The translations under genes were made by a program, and so were the position numbers. Below are positions 1 to 13,442 of a DNA stretch of 64,000 bases, in pieces. Under the pieces are notes generated by a model that made no database searches, had not been told where the DNA came from, and was given only the letters and a program-made list of their open reading frames with translations. Source of the stretch: Vitis vinifera (Eukaryota > Streptophyta > Magnoliopsida > Vitales > Vitaceae). Location of the stretch: assembly GCF_030704535.1 (NCBI RefSeq), contig NC_081821.1, forward strand, positions 7,269,001-7,333,000, given 5' to 3'. Within the stretch, counting starts at the first letter, position 1; each line of letters starts with the position of its first letter.

Positions 1-230
1 AGTTGTATTACCATTTCTCATTTAAGATACTAAATTTTGTCAATTTCCATTTCTGGCACATGAACTGTGGATGACAAAAAGAGTATCATGTATAAACTAA
101 CAATATGGAATATGGACTTCATCCAGGCTCAAATGATAAAACCATATGAAATGCTTGAAAGCAAGCATTTTAATCCTCTTTTCCGAGTCTGTTGTGTTGT
201 AAATTGGAATTATAATAGGTTTATACACAA
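1..230. other. intergenic, no gene seen
   Basis: AT-rich sequence left of a small foldback element. Short open frames here have no recognisable motif or plausible splice context. Confidence 0.5.
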
Positions 231-467
231 TATTAGAAAAGGGTTAATTTCATTCAAGTCTATTGAGGTTTTGACTTAATATACCTAGCCCACATTGGTT
301 TGAAATTTCATCAAATACCTCCCTTATCCTCTTTCTTTGTTAATTTCACTCACCTCTTCTCTCACTCAAAATAAGAGAGGTATTTGATGAAATTTCAAAC
401 CTATGAGGGTTAGGTCTATTTAGCTAAATCTTGAGGAGAGGTGAATGAAATTAACTCTATTAGAAAA
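231..467. mobile_element. Mutator-type foldback MITE with 10-bp target duplication
   Basis: The segment 241-457 is nearly all inverted repeat: its first ~95 bases (GGGTTAATTTCATTCA...) match the reverse complement of its last ~95 (...TGAATGAAATTAACTC), with only a short loop. It is flanked by perfect copies of TATTAGAAAA at 231-240 and 458-467. A 9-10 bp target duplication and long terminal inverted repeats are the hallmark of Mutator-like non-autonomous elements. There is no coding capacity. One end base is ambiguous between element and duplication, so the duplication is 9 or 10 bp. Confidence 0.75.
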
Positions 468-1661
468 ATAAGGTCTTATGAAATGAAATAAGAAAAAGAA
501 GAATTGTACCAATGATTAGAGGAATAGTTTTCTTGGTGACAATGCTGGATTTTGTAATTTGCAACCAACTTGTAACCGGCATTAAGAATATAGAATAAGA
601 TGGTGTGGGGCCCATTGTTATGTTGTATTTTTAGATTTAGATCGGTCATGTATTTCAAGCTGGAAGTTGTGTTTGTGCCTGAGTACAAATCTGTCCATGA
701 CCAGATTTTGTTTTAGTTCTCTTGGTTTACTATAAAAGGTCAATATAATATTTGTAGCAGTAAGTGGTAACTAAAAGTTCAAATCTAGGTATCCCAAGTA
801 ATTAACAAAGCTATAATTTTTCATTCAAATCTAGGTACCCCATCTCTGCTTATATTGTGCTATAAATATTATATATGGAGGGTTATGCAGGTGAAAATTT
901 TGTGAAAAACCTCAATAAAGAGGAGATGTTGTCGAAATTTCAGTAGAATTTATTATTTTAAATTTCTTATAGTATTTTTAATTTTAATAATACAAAAGTT
1001 ATGTACTTATGATATCATAATGACATCACAATTCAATAGCAATTCAATCACTTGCCCCACCGTTGAGCCGTGAACTGTTAACTTTTCTAATTCAATAATC
1101 GATATAGTTCTGAAAACATTGCTTAGCAGTATAGTTGGGTAAATATTTACATGGTGGACCGAAAATGAAAGTATTTGCTGTTCTGACTATCTTGCTTCTA
1201 TTTTGCTTTTCAACCCTAACCATACCAAACATCTGCAGATTTTCCATTTGCAGAGTTGTCTTTTAGTTTGATTCACATATCTGGGTTTTTCTGGGGATAT
1301 GAAAGTTTGTTAAGTATTAATCCATTTCTTTGACTTTTTCTGGAATTGAGATTGTGTGCTTTGTCTGTTTTCTTTTGATTTATGGCTTTTGTATTCTTTT
1401 TGTTTTGATCATTCTTGGTTTCCCAATGAACAGTGATTCAAATTTATTTTTGGATAATTGGATACTTTAACCTTTTTTAATGATGTTTTGCCCTTTGATG
1501 TGTTTTTTTGTTGTAGAAAAAGATAATTCTTGGAAATCAAATCCCCAAGTTACTGAAAGTGAGAAGATAGCATTGGGGACCCATAACAGTTGAGAACAAG
1601 TGAGTTTTCGGTGCACCCAGATAGTAAGAATCACGGGGTTCTGATAGAATTGTGGTTCTCA
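468..1661 (+). other. upstream region and 5' leader of the ligase-like gene
   Basis: This is AT-rich sequence before the first coding exon. The stretch around 1170-1620 is pyrimidine-rich and contains a probable 5'-UTR intron acceptor near 1516 (TTGTTGTAG). No other gene is visible. Short open frames on both strands lack codon structure or family motifs. Confidence 0.4.
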
Positions 1662-4600
1662 ATGACTATAAGTCAGACCAGAAATGTTGGTCTTCCATTG
1701 ATGAAACTTGTGAGATGGAAAGGAGTACCCATATTGCAGCAACTGCATTTGGAAGAGCAGCTGCTTCGAACCTCATCCGAGAATTGGTGCATCATAAATG
1801 ATGGGGCAAATGATCCTACTATTGTCATGGGCATTTCAGGGTAAATTAATTCTTGTATTTCTGTATATACTAGATGTTTGTTTGCACTAATGGAAAATGA
1901 GTTCAACCCTTTTATTTTCCTCAGCATTTGAAGGTAAAATACACCTCTAGGATGGGCCATGATAACAAATGATAGTCACAAGATTGGAGGAACTTTTTCA
2001 TTAAATTCTAAATTGCTTTTCTTGATAGTAACAAGATTTGAAGGAACCTTTTTCATGAAAAACTAAATGCCTATTTTTAAATGGTGACACAAAAATATCC
2101 ACAACAGTGTCATTTGAAATGACTGACAACACAGCACAGTGATCCAATTTCTGTGGCATTTTTTAGAGGTTGTCTTAACTATTTGTCTTCAATATCAGTG
2201 GGAATTTCTTGCTTCAGGTTCATTTTTACTAGTTATGAAGTTGGATTAGTTCCAAGAAATTACATAGGTTTTGTAATTTTAATGAGATTCAATTATGCGA
2301 TGAATCCCCTTGGGCTCATTCTAAACACCCATCAAATTGTGGACAGATTCAAGAGAGTTTTTGCTTCAAGCTTTGGGACTCCTCTAGACTCTCTTTGAGG
2401 ATACCATTGTGGTGAATATCTACAGATTTTAGTGTTTGTGTTTTGTGTCTTTTCTTTTTCATAAACTGTGTTTTGTCTGTTGATTAAAGTTGGATTGGAT
2501 GGCTTGATCCACACCAACAGGAAACCTGCCCAACTTCTTAAACTGGACTCAGTGTTAAATGATCGGATTCCTGTCATCAGAAGGTATACTGGGGGAGGTA
2601 CTGTTGTCGTTGATTGTGGAACAGTTTTTGTCACTTTTATATGCAATAAGGATGCTGTTCCTGGCTTACAACCATATCCTCAACCAATCATGTCTTGGAG
2701 CAGCCTACTGTATGCTCTAGTGTTTAGAGGATTTGGTGATTTCAGTCTTCGTGAGAATGGTACATGAACTAAACCCTATGTATGATAATAATATCTCCAT
2801 TTTGAGATGATTACAGACTATCATTACCTTCTTGCAATTTTCTTCTGATATTTGTTGAGGCCTGTTATTTTGAATTGTATAATTGGTAATGCTTTTTTAT
2901 TTGAAATAAGTCTCTTTATTCCATTGAACATACTTGTTTGAGTCTATATAACTGAAAGTTCTCTACATATATTAGGTTGGGCCTTTAGTAGGTTGTTTAA
3001 ATGGTTGCTACCAGCATTCTGAATTGATTTTATGTCTTGCTAGTTTGTTCAATAGTATCATTTCCCTTTGACGATGCTTATGAATTTGATTAAGTTGAAA
3101 GCATTTTTTTTTTCACCAAAGTAATCTCTTTAATGTGTCCTTTTGTTACACATAACAATAATTCCATTTTAGCTTCTCAAAATGCATACCAAAGAAAAGA
3201 AAAGACATCATAAGGAAAAAAAAGGAAAAAAAAAGAAAAAGGAAAAAAAGAAAATAAATTAACAGAAAAGATCCTGTTAGATTTTGTTGGGCCCTTGTTC
3301 TTTGCTGCTATTGTTTTTCATACCATGCATTTAAATGGCAAAGTATTTCCTGATTTACTGTGCTTATAAATGTTTTGCACCCTAGTGTCTCTCTATCTTA
3401 CGTCTATGACTCTATGCTACTTTGAATTTCTTTTCTCTTTCTCCTTCCTATTTTTCAGTTATCATTTTTGAATTTATGCTATTTTTATTACTTGTTATGT
3501 GATTCTTGTCGGTAGGATTGCAGTATGCATGCATAACTCTTATCCCTATTCCATTTTGTCTTCAAGTTTCTAGTGTGACGGCAGGATTTTTTTATTGAGA
3601 AAGTAAGCATGCTCTAAAAGTATATTTTTCCCTCTGGTTTTAGATTATGCATTTGGTAACCATAAATTTGGTGGGAATGCACAATCCATCACAAAAAACC
3701 GGTGGATCCACCACACATCTTTTTTGTGGGACTATGAGGCCAGGAACATGGCTTACCTGAAACTTCCAGCAAGGGCTCCTGAATATCGAGTGGTATGCTA
3801 ATAATGACTCCAACTAATCGTTATTTCTCCCTTTTCTTTTCTAGCATTTTCATACTGATTTATATTGAATTAAAATAGAGATTCTTCTCCTAGCATTTTC
3901 ATACTGCTTTATATTGAATTAAAATAGAGATTCTTCAACAATAAAAGAACACCCAAGAAAAAATATAGAAATACCATGATGGTGAAGAAACATTCTAAAT
4001 GCATCCAGTATTGACATTGGCAGTTTGGCCCTTAGTATTTTTTATTTATTTATTATTATTTTTAAATTTGTATTATTATTTTAAGGATGATGTTCCTTAT
4101 TTAGTATGGAGCTTGCATTTATCTCATTTTTTGCTTGTCACCCCTGTGATTTCATGCAAACACACAATAAAGCTAACCTTGTCTTTTATTGAGATACAAT
4201 GAGATGGGATCTTTTCCTAGGGAGAGAGTCAAGGGCTACCTGATGTTTCTAATGGAATGGAGTCGTCCTTATCACAGGGCTTCCTTTTAATGCTATTTTA
4301 GAGAGGCAATGAGAAAAGGAAAAAAATAGACAGAAAATTTGCATTCATCTTTAGTACAAGTGAAGTTGTACATAACACTACCATTTGTGCAGTAAATTTG
4401 CAACTCTAAGCATTTTTGCTCTGAGTTTCACATCAAGTTCAGCGAAGGTAACTCCTTCCTTTTGCATATAGGCATCTGATGTCTGCTGCTGATGACTAAC
4501 ATTTTCCTAAGTGCTGTGGCATGGGTCAATCATTATCTTTCTAATAGGCAAAGGTCTTTTTAATCTCCCACAAGATCAAGAAATCAAACCTTCCAATAAA

Positions 4601-4936
4601 GAAAAGAAAAGCCCTTTTTTTTTTTTTTTTTATCTCTGCATCGTTTGTGCACTAAGCTACTCTGCTAATAGGTATGCCACATACTATTCTGTTTAGGCAA
4701 GGGACCACTTGGAATTCATTTGCCGCATGAAGGACTATATGCCAAGGTCGGTTTTTGTTGATAGAACCATTAAGGCGGTTGAAACCCATTTTTCAGTGAG
4801 ACCCGTAGAATTGGAGGCAATGGAGACTAACTTGAATTCAAAATTTCCTCACTCCACCAAGCTACTGACGGAGCAGGAATTGGAGGCAGCAGCATTTGAA
4901 TCTCATTTCGAGAAAGCTCTCTCCCATTCACTATAA
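1662..4936 (+). CDS. lipoate/octanoate-protein ligase family protein (BPL/LPL catalytic domain), 4 exons
   Basis: Joined exons 1662-1840, 2521-2759, 3644-3792 and 4697-4936 keep phase and give 268 aa. The product belongs to the biotin/lipoate A/B ligase fold family, in which a lipoyl or octanoyl group is attached to, or moved between, lipoyl-domain proteins. The nucleotide/lipoate loop reads RRYTGGGTVVVD (residues 80-91). The lysine region NHKFGGNAQS (145-154) aligns with the catalytic-lysine segment of bacterial LplA and is followed by a conserved HHTSFLWDYE. There is no long C-terminal accessory domain, as in the plant single-domain homologues (Arabidopsis At3g29010 type). The start at 1662 is the first in-frame ATG close to the conserved MKLVRWKG; an ATG at residue 14 is an alternative. 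No obvious transit peptide is seen. The exact reaction (ligase or transferase) is not decided by sequence. Confidence 0.85.
3841..3938. repeat. 49-bp direct duplication in intron
   Basis: CTAGCATTTTCATACTG and the following bases occur twice head to tail (3841-3889 and 3890-3938) with about one difference. This is a recent tandem duplication inside the third intron of the ligase-like gene. Confidence 0.8.
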
Positions 4937-6958
4937 CAAGTGATTTTTGATTTTTTTGGCAATCATAATTATTCAATTCCTGGCATGAGATGTTATTCAA
5001 TGCTCTGGCTTATTTCCCATTTTACATGGATGTTTATTTGAACTTTACAAACTTAGAAGATGTAAAATTGGAACACTCTTAACTCATGGGAGATTTCCTG
5101 ATAAGTTCACAATAATGAATTCTTCCGAATAAAGTCTTTGATGGTTTCCATTTTGGTTTGTTTATGTGGAGCTGCTTCAATGACCACCAGTATATTCATT
5201 TTACAGGGGACTCCAGATTTGTGAATGTGATCAATGAATCAGCATTGAGTGGCCAAGAAAAATAAAACACTGGCAAATGTTTTTTTCTTAACCAACGAAC
5301 ATGAAACTCTACTAAACTACCCTGCAATATTCCATGGCCTGTTTGCTGGCACCAGCATAACTCAGATGGTGTCAATGACTCTTAATGTGGCATTTGCTAT
5401 CCTTTTTCCCCTGTCAACGTTTAAGGTTCCCAACTATTTCTCTCAAAAATTAAATTTTATTATATACTTTTGACCTTCCAGAGTGTACATGTTATATATA
5501 TATATATATATATATTTCTGATTTTACTTTTTGTTAAATATTGATGATCATACCATCGGGAAAATTAGTGAAGGATGAAATAACTTCTAAATTTGTAAAT
5601 CTAATTTCTCGTCAGTTTGAACTTGAAAAGTAATTCATTTTTAATGTAAATATTTTTTAATATTTTGATTATAGGAAAAAATGAGTTTAGATTCACTAAT
5701 TTAAAAAAATATAAAAAAAAAAGAACCTCAATTTTTATAATTCAATTTTATCTTCATCTATTTAAAAATATTTTAAAATACATGCATTATTTCATAAGCC
5801 ACATATTTATTTTCTAAAATAACATTTTATTTGTTATGATAATAACAACAATTGATGATTTTTTTTAAATTGATTAAAATAAGAAATTGAAAAATACAAT
5901 TAAAATTAAAGTGAAAGCTAAAAATATAAAAATAAAATATTAATTTTCATTTTGTTAAATGATACTAATAGAAAAGATAGATATCAAAAAAGAATTGAAA
6001 ATACAATGAAAGTCAATATTTTATTTTTTAAAATTTTTAAGTTTTTTGTTTAATTGTATTTAATTTATAATTTATTTATTTTTTTCAAATATTTTAGTTT
6101 TAATTATATTTTTAATTTTAAAATTTTCTTATTTTGTAATTGATGTCAACTAATAAAATTAAAAAAAAAAAAGAGAAGATGAGTATATTTATATAATGCA
6201 ATATTTAAAATCATTATTAATAAAGAAATCAGAAATATTTTAGAGAGAATTTTTTCAAAATGATTTGTATGTAATATTATATAATAAAAAAATTATAATA
6301 TATTTATTTGTAAAATATTTTTATCAAATTAAAATAATAAATTAATTTTTTGATAATTTTATTTAATAGTATCAAATAAAATGGTATTTTAAAAAATAAA
6401 TATCTTACTTATGAAAAAGGTATATATTTTAAAATATTTTTAAATAAACAAATATAAAATTGATTTATAAAAATTAACGTTATTTTTTCTATATTTCCTT
6501 TTAAAATAGTGAATCAAAACCATTTGTTTTTATTGATTATTTATACGGATGTTTTAAAAAGAGAATGTTATTTTTATAAGAAAATAATGAAGATATTTTT
6601 ATTAAAAAAAGGCTCGAAAAAAATAAAAGACTAAATTTATAAATTGAGAGTAAAAAGATTTTTCTTGAATTCTTTATACCTACAATTTCACAATTAATTT
6701 AAATATAATATTTGGAACTTGTTTTTTTAACTAATAAATAATTTTAAGAAATTGGTATTTTATTGAATAGGCTGATGTATCATAAGATCATATTTTACAA
6801 TTATTACTGAAGAAATATATAAAAGAAAGAAGGCATAATAAAAAGCTAAAGTTCCAGTAGTGCCCCTGAGCCGAAGACCAAGGGACGGGGATCGGAAGAG
6901 CAGTGTGAGTGTGAATTGGGGTAGGGTGAGGAGGAATGGATCATCAGAATCATGATTC
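4937..6958. other. AT-rich intergenic region
   Basis: The stretch holds the 3' UTR of the ligase-like gene, then a (TA)n tract near 5492-5513, and from about 5520 to 6760 very AT-rich sequence with many homopolymer runs. No gene, RNA or clear transposon end was recognised. Confidence 0.5.
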
Positions 6959-7958
6959 ATGGTTGATCGCCTAGAGAGAAGGAGGTTTCTTGGTGGAGGA
7001 CCTCTCTACAATCCTCAGCCCAAGGTTCCTACCTCATTCACAAAGCCCACCGTCCATTTCCCCTTTCTCTCTCTTGGAAACTTCGTATTTTGTTTTGTAT
7101 TGTTGGTGGTTGATTTGGGAATTTTTGCGACACATCCCGATTCTCCAGCTCCTTTTAGCCTCCGAAATTACAGCTTGGCCCGTCGTCCTATGTACGCTTT
7201 CTGTTTCTCCCTCCATCTCTACCATTTCTCGCCTTTCTTTTTTTAATCTCCTTTTCTTTTTCCATTGTCTGCGAGTATGTTCTTTTTTCTATGAATTGGT
7301 CGTAATTATCCCGGTGATTTTTTATGCTTTGCATTGTGTTTTTCTAACTCTTTGATCATTTCCTTTTCTGGGTATGCTTTACATTTTCTTTTTCTCAAGA
7401 TTCTGTTCTGAATGTTCCGCTGTGTCTTGTTTCCTCGCAAAAGAATTAGGGTTTGAGTTTCAAAAAAGGGTTGATTTCTTCAAGTCGGTTTTTTTATTTA
7501 TTATTATTATTATAATTTTGCTTATTTATAAACTGGGTGCGTTCTCCTTCTGGGTTTTATCAAATTCAGTGGGGTTTTGGGAATTTCAGTTATGCTCGGC
7601 GGGATGGTTGTTTTCATGACGAATTGTATTCTGTTGTTGTGGTATTGTGACAGAATTGTATCGTCCATAAGCTGCAGCGAAGTTACCAATTTCCGATTTC
7701 CCGAGGTTTTGTCGCTCCATTCACATTTTTGTGGGCGAGATTTTTTGTCTTGCAACATGGTTTCAATGTGGAGATGCCTGGAATGAGTGCTTCAATTGCA
7801 GAACTTTATTTTTTCAAAATTGAAGTAAGTTGTGGTTGAAACTAAGACATGCCTTTTTAGGTGTTTAAAGCTAAATTCAGTTCCTGTGGCTGGATGGGAA
7901 ATTTGATGGAATAGTGGGGACATATGAAGTTAAAGGGTTTTGTTTATTGATTTTCAGG
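6959..7958 (+). other. promoter and 5' leader of the MADS gene
   Basis: The 1 kb before the MADS start codon has pyrimidine-rich leader sequence from about 7040 to 7300 and ends in a clear acceptor (TTGATTTTCAG) one base before the ATG. A 5'-UTR intron is therefore likely, as is common in plant MADS genes. The open frames within it are not conserved proteins. Confidence 0.45.
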
Positions 7959-10900
7959 ATGGGAAGGGTAAAGCTAAAGATAAAGAGATTAGAGAGCACT
8001 AGCAATCGCCAAGTGACCTATTCAAAACGTAGGAATGGGATCTTGAAGAAAGCTAGGGAATTATCGATATTATGTGACATTGAAATCATCCTTCTTATGT
8101 TTTCTCCAACTGGACGGCCTACATTGTTCCATGGTGCCCGAAGGTATTAATAATTTCCACTTATTAAACCTTTTGTAATCCACATGAAGCATCATATTGA
8201 TTAGCTTAGGTTGGGTTCTCAAATGTGAAGAACCTGATCTTTGTATAAAAATTATACAGAAAACAACTTAATTGTATCATATCTAATGCCAAATTCTTGA
8301 AAATGACCATAGTTTCGTCTAGAGATGAACTTTAGCAATGTTTCATTATCAAGAGGAAAACACGTAGCTGTACTGTCTAGAGCTTTAAATTGTAATAGCT
8401 GTAATGTCTAGAGCTGTAAATTGTAATATGTGACATGTTAGTGGATACTAGTTCTCAAATTCCCTGTGCATTGTTCTAGGTTCCAATGTCCAAATATGTG
8501 AACTTTCACCTTCAATTGCTTCTTTATTTTCAGCTTTTCAAATATAGTTGAAATTAATTTTCCTATGACAGGAAAAATAAAAACACATGACATTGAATTC
8601 CAAGCTGTATGAACTGTAGAGAGATAAGTAATTAATTTATCTAGACTGAGTAAAGAACCCTAAAATTTAAAAAATGCAAGTATAAAATGGTGCATTTTAT
8701 TGTTGTTTTTAATATATTGTATTGTTCTGCTTCTTCAGCGATATAGAAGAGGTTATTGCAAAGTTCGCTCAATTAACACCACAGGAAAGGGCAAAAAGGT
8801 ATGGTGAAACTCATATTGCTATGGGATTCTTTTCATTTGCTAGTTTTTGTTAAATTGGGACAGAATCACAGGTAATGAATTTTTATTTGATTGGAACAGG
8901 AAATTGGAGAGCCTTGAAGTATGTTCGTCTCACAATCTATCATTTCAAATAAGATTTTTGTTTATTTTGTTTTTCATGCATCAGGTAAAGATTGAACCAT
9001 CATCATTCAATAATTTTACCAATTTTTTGGCATTCTATTTGAAAATATAGGCACTGAAGAAGACCTTTAAAAAGTTGGACCATGATGTAAATCTACAAGA
9101 CTTTTTGGGTGCAAGGTATGAGATTATTTCATTTTGTTCAATTCTTTTTGAGCAAATCCTTAAAAAAGATCTGAATTGCCCTTTTTCTTTTTCTTGCAGC
9201 ACTCAGACAATTGAGGTGCGCTTCCATGCCAGCATTGCCAATGCCCCTAATAATTTAAGACAAGTTACTGTTTGAGTTAATAATACGTTATTTGGTAAAT
9301 TTCTATGAACAGGAATTGACTAATCAAGCCAGGCTATTGCAAGCTCAACTGACAGAAGTGCATAAGAGACTGAGGTGCATTCTTTGGGCTTATGATTGCT
9401 ATTGGGTTCTTTTGGTAATTTGGGTCATAACAGTAGCCTGCAATGGCTCTGCAATGAAGTTCACTGCATCATGTTATGTAATTAGGGCACATATTTTTTA
9501 TGTTGTGCTTTTTGAGCTACACATAGTAAGGTTACAGCCATGAAGTCTTTAAACAATTTTTTAGTTTGTTTCCTTCTTATTTGGGTCTTGCCTATTTGTG
9601 GCTAGACACTGCATCTAAAGGATCATGATTCATTGTCAGTTAGACTGAAGTTATCTTAAAATCCTTATTATTAGTTTTGTAAGATTAAGCTACTATAGTT
9701 TACAAAAGATAGAATCAGGAAAAAATTAGCCTTTTCTTAGGTGTTAGAATTACTCACTCTCATTCATTATTGTCTTGTTGATGTCCCCATATATTGTTAT
9801 GTCCATCTTTAGAATCTACTCAATTCTGTTTCTGTGATTGAGGAGATTTGAGTTGACATTCTTTGATTGGGTTCAGCTGAGTAAACATGAAACCTTCTGA
9901 TTAAGTGGTGAACTGTTAGGTTGGGCGTTTAGACTTTGGTAGTGTAAACCTTAAAAACAAATTCTTGGCTGCTGAATGAAGGTTTTTGAGAGAACAATGT
10001 TTGTTATGGTACTCTGTAGTGAAAAAGAAAAAGCTAGTATGTTTTTGTAGGAGATGATTGGGATGTGAAGGACCTTATGCCCTTCCTTGCATACTGCTTT
10101 GGTAGTGTACCATTACTCTTTGTTCTATTTTTAGACTTAGTGTTTTGTTTCCAAGTTCTGAAGGACCTTATGCCCTTCCTTACATAATGCTTTAATAAAA
10201 GTTCTGAAGGACCTTATGCCCTTCCTTACATAATGCTTTAATAAAAGAATATTTCTTGTTAGAAAAATGACCCTAAATTTTTGTGCTTCAATTTCTAACA
10301 TAGCTGTCTTTTGTATGGGTTTATATTCTCTTTTTACCTAGTTGTACCGTTATCTTCCTTTTTATATCTGATATGGTAAATGCATTAGTAAGAACTTCGC
10401 ATGTTGATTGCCATTGTACATTGATTTCACTCTTCTGACTTCCCTCAGCTATTGGAGCAATCCAGATAAGGTTGATAGTACAGAACATCTTAGGCAGATG
10501 GAAGACTCGCTTAGGGAATCGCTTAACCGAATCCGTGTACACAAGGTATGATATTTATTCATATAATCTGAGTGATACGACAGAAAGTTTGCCAGTTTCA
10601 TTTGTAATTGATGGCATATGCTTTTTTTCTCTGTAATTTACTTTTTTTCCAACTTGTATATATGGTTAGTATTGGAAGTTTTAAGATGAAGAAACATAGA
10701 TAATACTTGTACTTCATTACTTAATTGTGTTTTAGTAAATATTAGTGGTCATAGATTTGTATGGCCACAGCTAAACATTGCTGCACAGACACATGCTAAG
10801 TGCTGTTAAAACTTCTAATTGATCTTTGTGCCCCAAAAGATCTTTTCAAATAACAAACTAAGAAATAATATCAATATACTAACACTAGTAACTTGCCCTT

Positions 10901-10964
10901 GGCAGGAAAATTTTGGAAAGCACCAACTTATGTCTCTAGAATGCGCTAGCCAGGTAACAAATTG

Positions 10965-11010
<46 letters not shown>

Positions 11011-12928
11011 ACACATGCACACACACATACACATTGGGGTGTGTTTTAATCTACAAATTTTGCTTCACAGTTCCAGAATGGTATGCATTTACCTTTGATA
11101 ATGGATGGTGTGCAAGAAGCCCAACCCCTTTCATGGCTTCCTAATAATGAGAATCAACATTTGATATTACCTGAGGAGCCAAGTTATTTACCTCAGAGGT
11201 GAGTGGATTTATTTAGCTTTAGTCCTGTATCCTAAACTTTGTCTTGCTTTAATGCATCACTGCTTATGCAAATATCGCGGAAATGATTCACTGTTTCCTC
11301 AAATATTTATTGCTGACATGTTAATTCATAATTGTGGTTCCAAGGTCCAGGACAATAATCAACTTAGTCATGTCTATTTTGATATTTCCTCCAACTTGCA
11401 AAAAGATGACATTTGATGACTGTTCTTTTATCTACAGGGATATGGAGTGCTCAGCTGATGCCTCCATTCCTGGCTATTCTGGTTACTATAGCACTGGCAA
11501 ACAAACAGAGATTGGTAATTCAGGGCAGGTTGATGAACAGGGGCAGGAAGGTTCTGCCTTGAACCAGTTAAGTGGGAATTCAAATTTGAGACTGCAGCTC
11601 AGTGAGCAATATTTATACTCCCCATTTGGTAATCTGAATTTACCTGACGAGAAGAAATTGAAGCCTGAAATGGAGATGAACTTACAAGGAAATCCTGTGG
11701 ATTATCAAGTAAATGGCAATTTTGAAATCCCTGCACCTATATATGACAACAGACAGCATACTTGGGTTTCTGCTTCTGGGCCTTGTTCCATTGCCATGTT
11801 TGATGAGAACTCATTCTCCCAGGGGAACGTTCCTCCCATTGTGCATTCTGCTTTTCCTGACTCAGTAAGATTTCAAGATAATTGGTTGGTTTGTATTTTT
11901 TTGTGTTCTTTTACTCCATATGATGAACTGATTCAACTTTTCCATAATGCAGCATTAAGATTTCCCAATAATAGAAGAGATACTATTCTTCACTTTCCAT
12001 CTGCCTCATGCATTGGCTTCTCTTTCAATATAGTGACCTTTCTAGCAACCATGATGATATTGCATTTCTTTTTTATGATTATGGTTGTCACTTTTCTTCT
12101 TGATGATCATGGTAGCCAGTGATTAAAATTTTGAACTATTTAGTTGCTTGCCTATTTTAACCATCACAACTATGTGTCAATATTTGCATATGCTGCTATC
12201 ATACCTGATTGAGGCATAGGCAGCTTGTCCATATTTTATTCAATATTCATGTGATCATGCTCAATTCTGTAGATGGTCCTTGTTTTATCTTAAGGTCAAA
12301 GTGAGAGGTGAATTTTTGAACCACTTACTAGTCAGAATGAGCTACATGAATCAACTTGGATGACCTTTTACTCATGAAAATTCTAAGCCTCTTTTATTGT
12401 TGAAGTCTGGAGAAGGGGGGGTTTGGGGTTATGGATTAAGAAACACTGTATTCTGTTATGAATTGAGCCATACTCCAGCTGGGATTTTTCCAGTTGGTGT
12501 TGGTTGAAATTTTGGGTATGGTTCTCTTGTTTACAATGATTTGCATATTCTCCTAAACCAAAAAACATAAAGGCCTATGGTCTGTAGCTTTCATGTACAT
12601 TATGGGGAAATCAGGCTTCATGTTGTAATATGGTGGAAGAGTTTACATCTTGCTGTGTGATATATTTTCAAATATGCAAGTTATTGTCAATGGTCATGCA
12701 TGATCTGATCAAGAACAACCCAATAGCCCAATTTATTCATCTGATTTATGTATCTACTTCCTTCACTGAATTCTGATTATCAGTGCCAGTTTCCTGAGTC
12801 TGCATTTCTGTTTTTTGATCTTATTATTTTCTCGCAGCAACAAAACTCACTCTCATGAGTCACATCTCTGTTCAACTAGTGACAGAGGATGGGAGCTGAA
12901 TGAGGCGTCAATTGACAGCTTAGTATAA
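7959..12928 (+). CDS. AGL30-like: MIKC*-type MADS-box transcription factor, AGL30-like, 11 exons
   Basis: Exons 7959-8143, 8739-8798, 8900-8918, 9051-9115, 9200-9215, 9313-9374, 10449-10545, 10906-10953, 11071-11198, 11438-11884 and 12838-12928 join in phase to 405 aa. The MADS domain starts at residue 1 ([43 protein letters not shown]) and binds CArG-box DNA as dimers. [12 protein letters not shown] and [13 protein letters not shown] follow, typical of the P clade of MIKC* factors (AGL30/AGL65/AGL94), which act mainly in pollen. The many tiny keratin-like exons fit this clade. The C-terminal segments ([27 protein letters not shown]) point to AGL30 rather than AGL65. The last donor is uncertain: the junction used here is TTG|GTTGGT at 11884, while the stronger GTAAGA at 11865 would give a shorter tail. 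The 3' end converges on Lhca4. Confidence 0.88.
10058..10246. repeat. short direct repeats in MADS intron
   Basis: A 46-bp unit beginning GTTCTGAAGGACCTTATG is present at 10155-10200 and again at 10201-10246. A third, diverged copy of its core (GAAGGACCTTATGCCCTTCC) lies at about 10068-10087. All are in intron 6. Confidence 0.75.
10969..11034. repeat. (CT)n / (AC)n compound microsatellite
   Basis: A run of about 19 CT units is followed by an AC-rich run inside intron 8 of the MADS gene, just after the donor at 10954. It is likely length-polymorphic. Confidence 0.9.
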
Positions 12929-13442
12929 AACTTAAATCAGATTGCTGTTGTTGATGCTGAAATAACAGTCAGCACTTAGCTGATGAATTTTGGGATACAC
13001 ACAGAGCACTCTGGGAGAGGCGCTTCCACCCCCTTGGTGATATTGGCTACCAAATATGTTGGTCATATGGTATAATACATGTACAACTACAGGTTCATTG
13101 TGTAATTACATTTTCTTTTTCTTGAAGTCACTTGTAATATTGAGGTGTCCCCCCTTCACTAATTTTTTTAGCAACCCGAGTTGTAAATTGGTCTTTTATA
13201 GAAAATGAAAGCAAAGCCCACATCTATTAGTTTAAATGAATGCCTCAGAACACTGTTGATTTCCATTCGATGATGATAGTGGAAGTAACATAAATGATTA
13301 AAAACGGTAATGCCATTTTAGTTCCCCTGTACATTGAAGGTTTCTTTGTTCCATATTGAAGCTCGACTCTCACTGAAAAACCTTTCAAACTCATGGTTAC
13401 AAAGAGGAATAGAACAGGTTCTTCATCTCAACTGGAATGGAT
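12929..13442. other. convergent 3' intergenic region
   Basis: About 510 bp separate the stop codons of the MADS gene (+) and Lhca4 (-). This space must hold both 3' UTRs. No further gene is seen. Confidence 0.6.

Noticed and set aside
11334-12122. 262-aa open frame taken as one gene
   Set aside because: Only 11438-11884 is an exon of the MADS gene. The sequence before and after is intron read-through.
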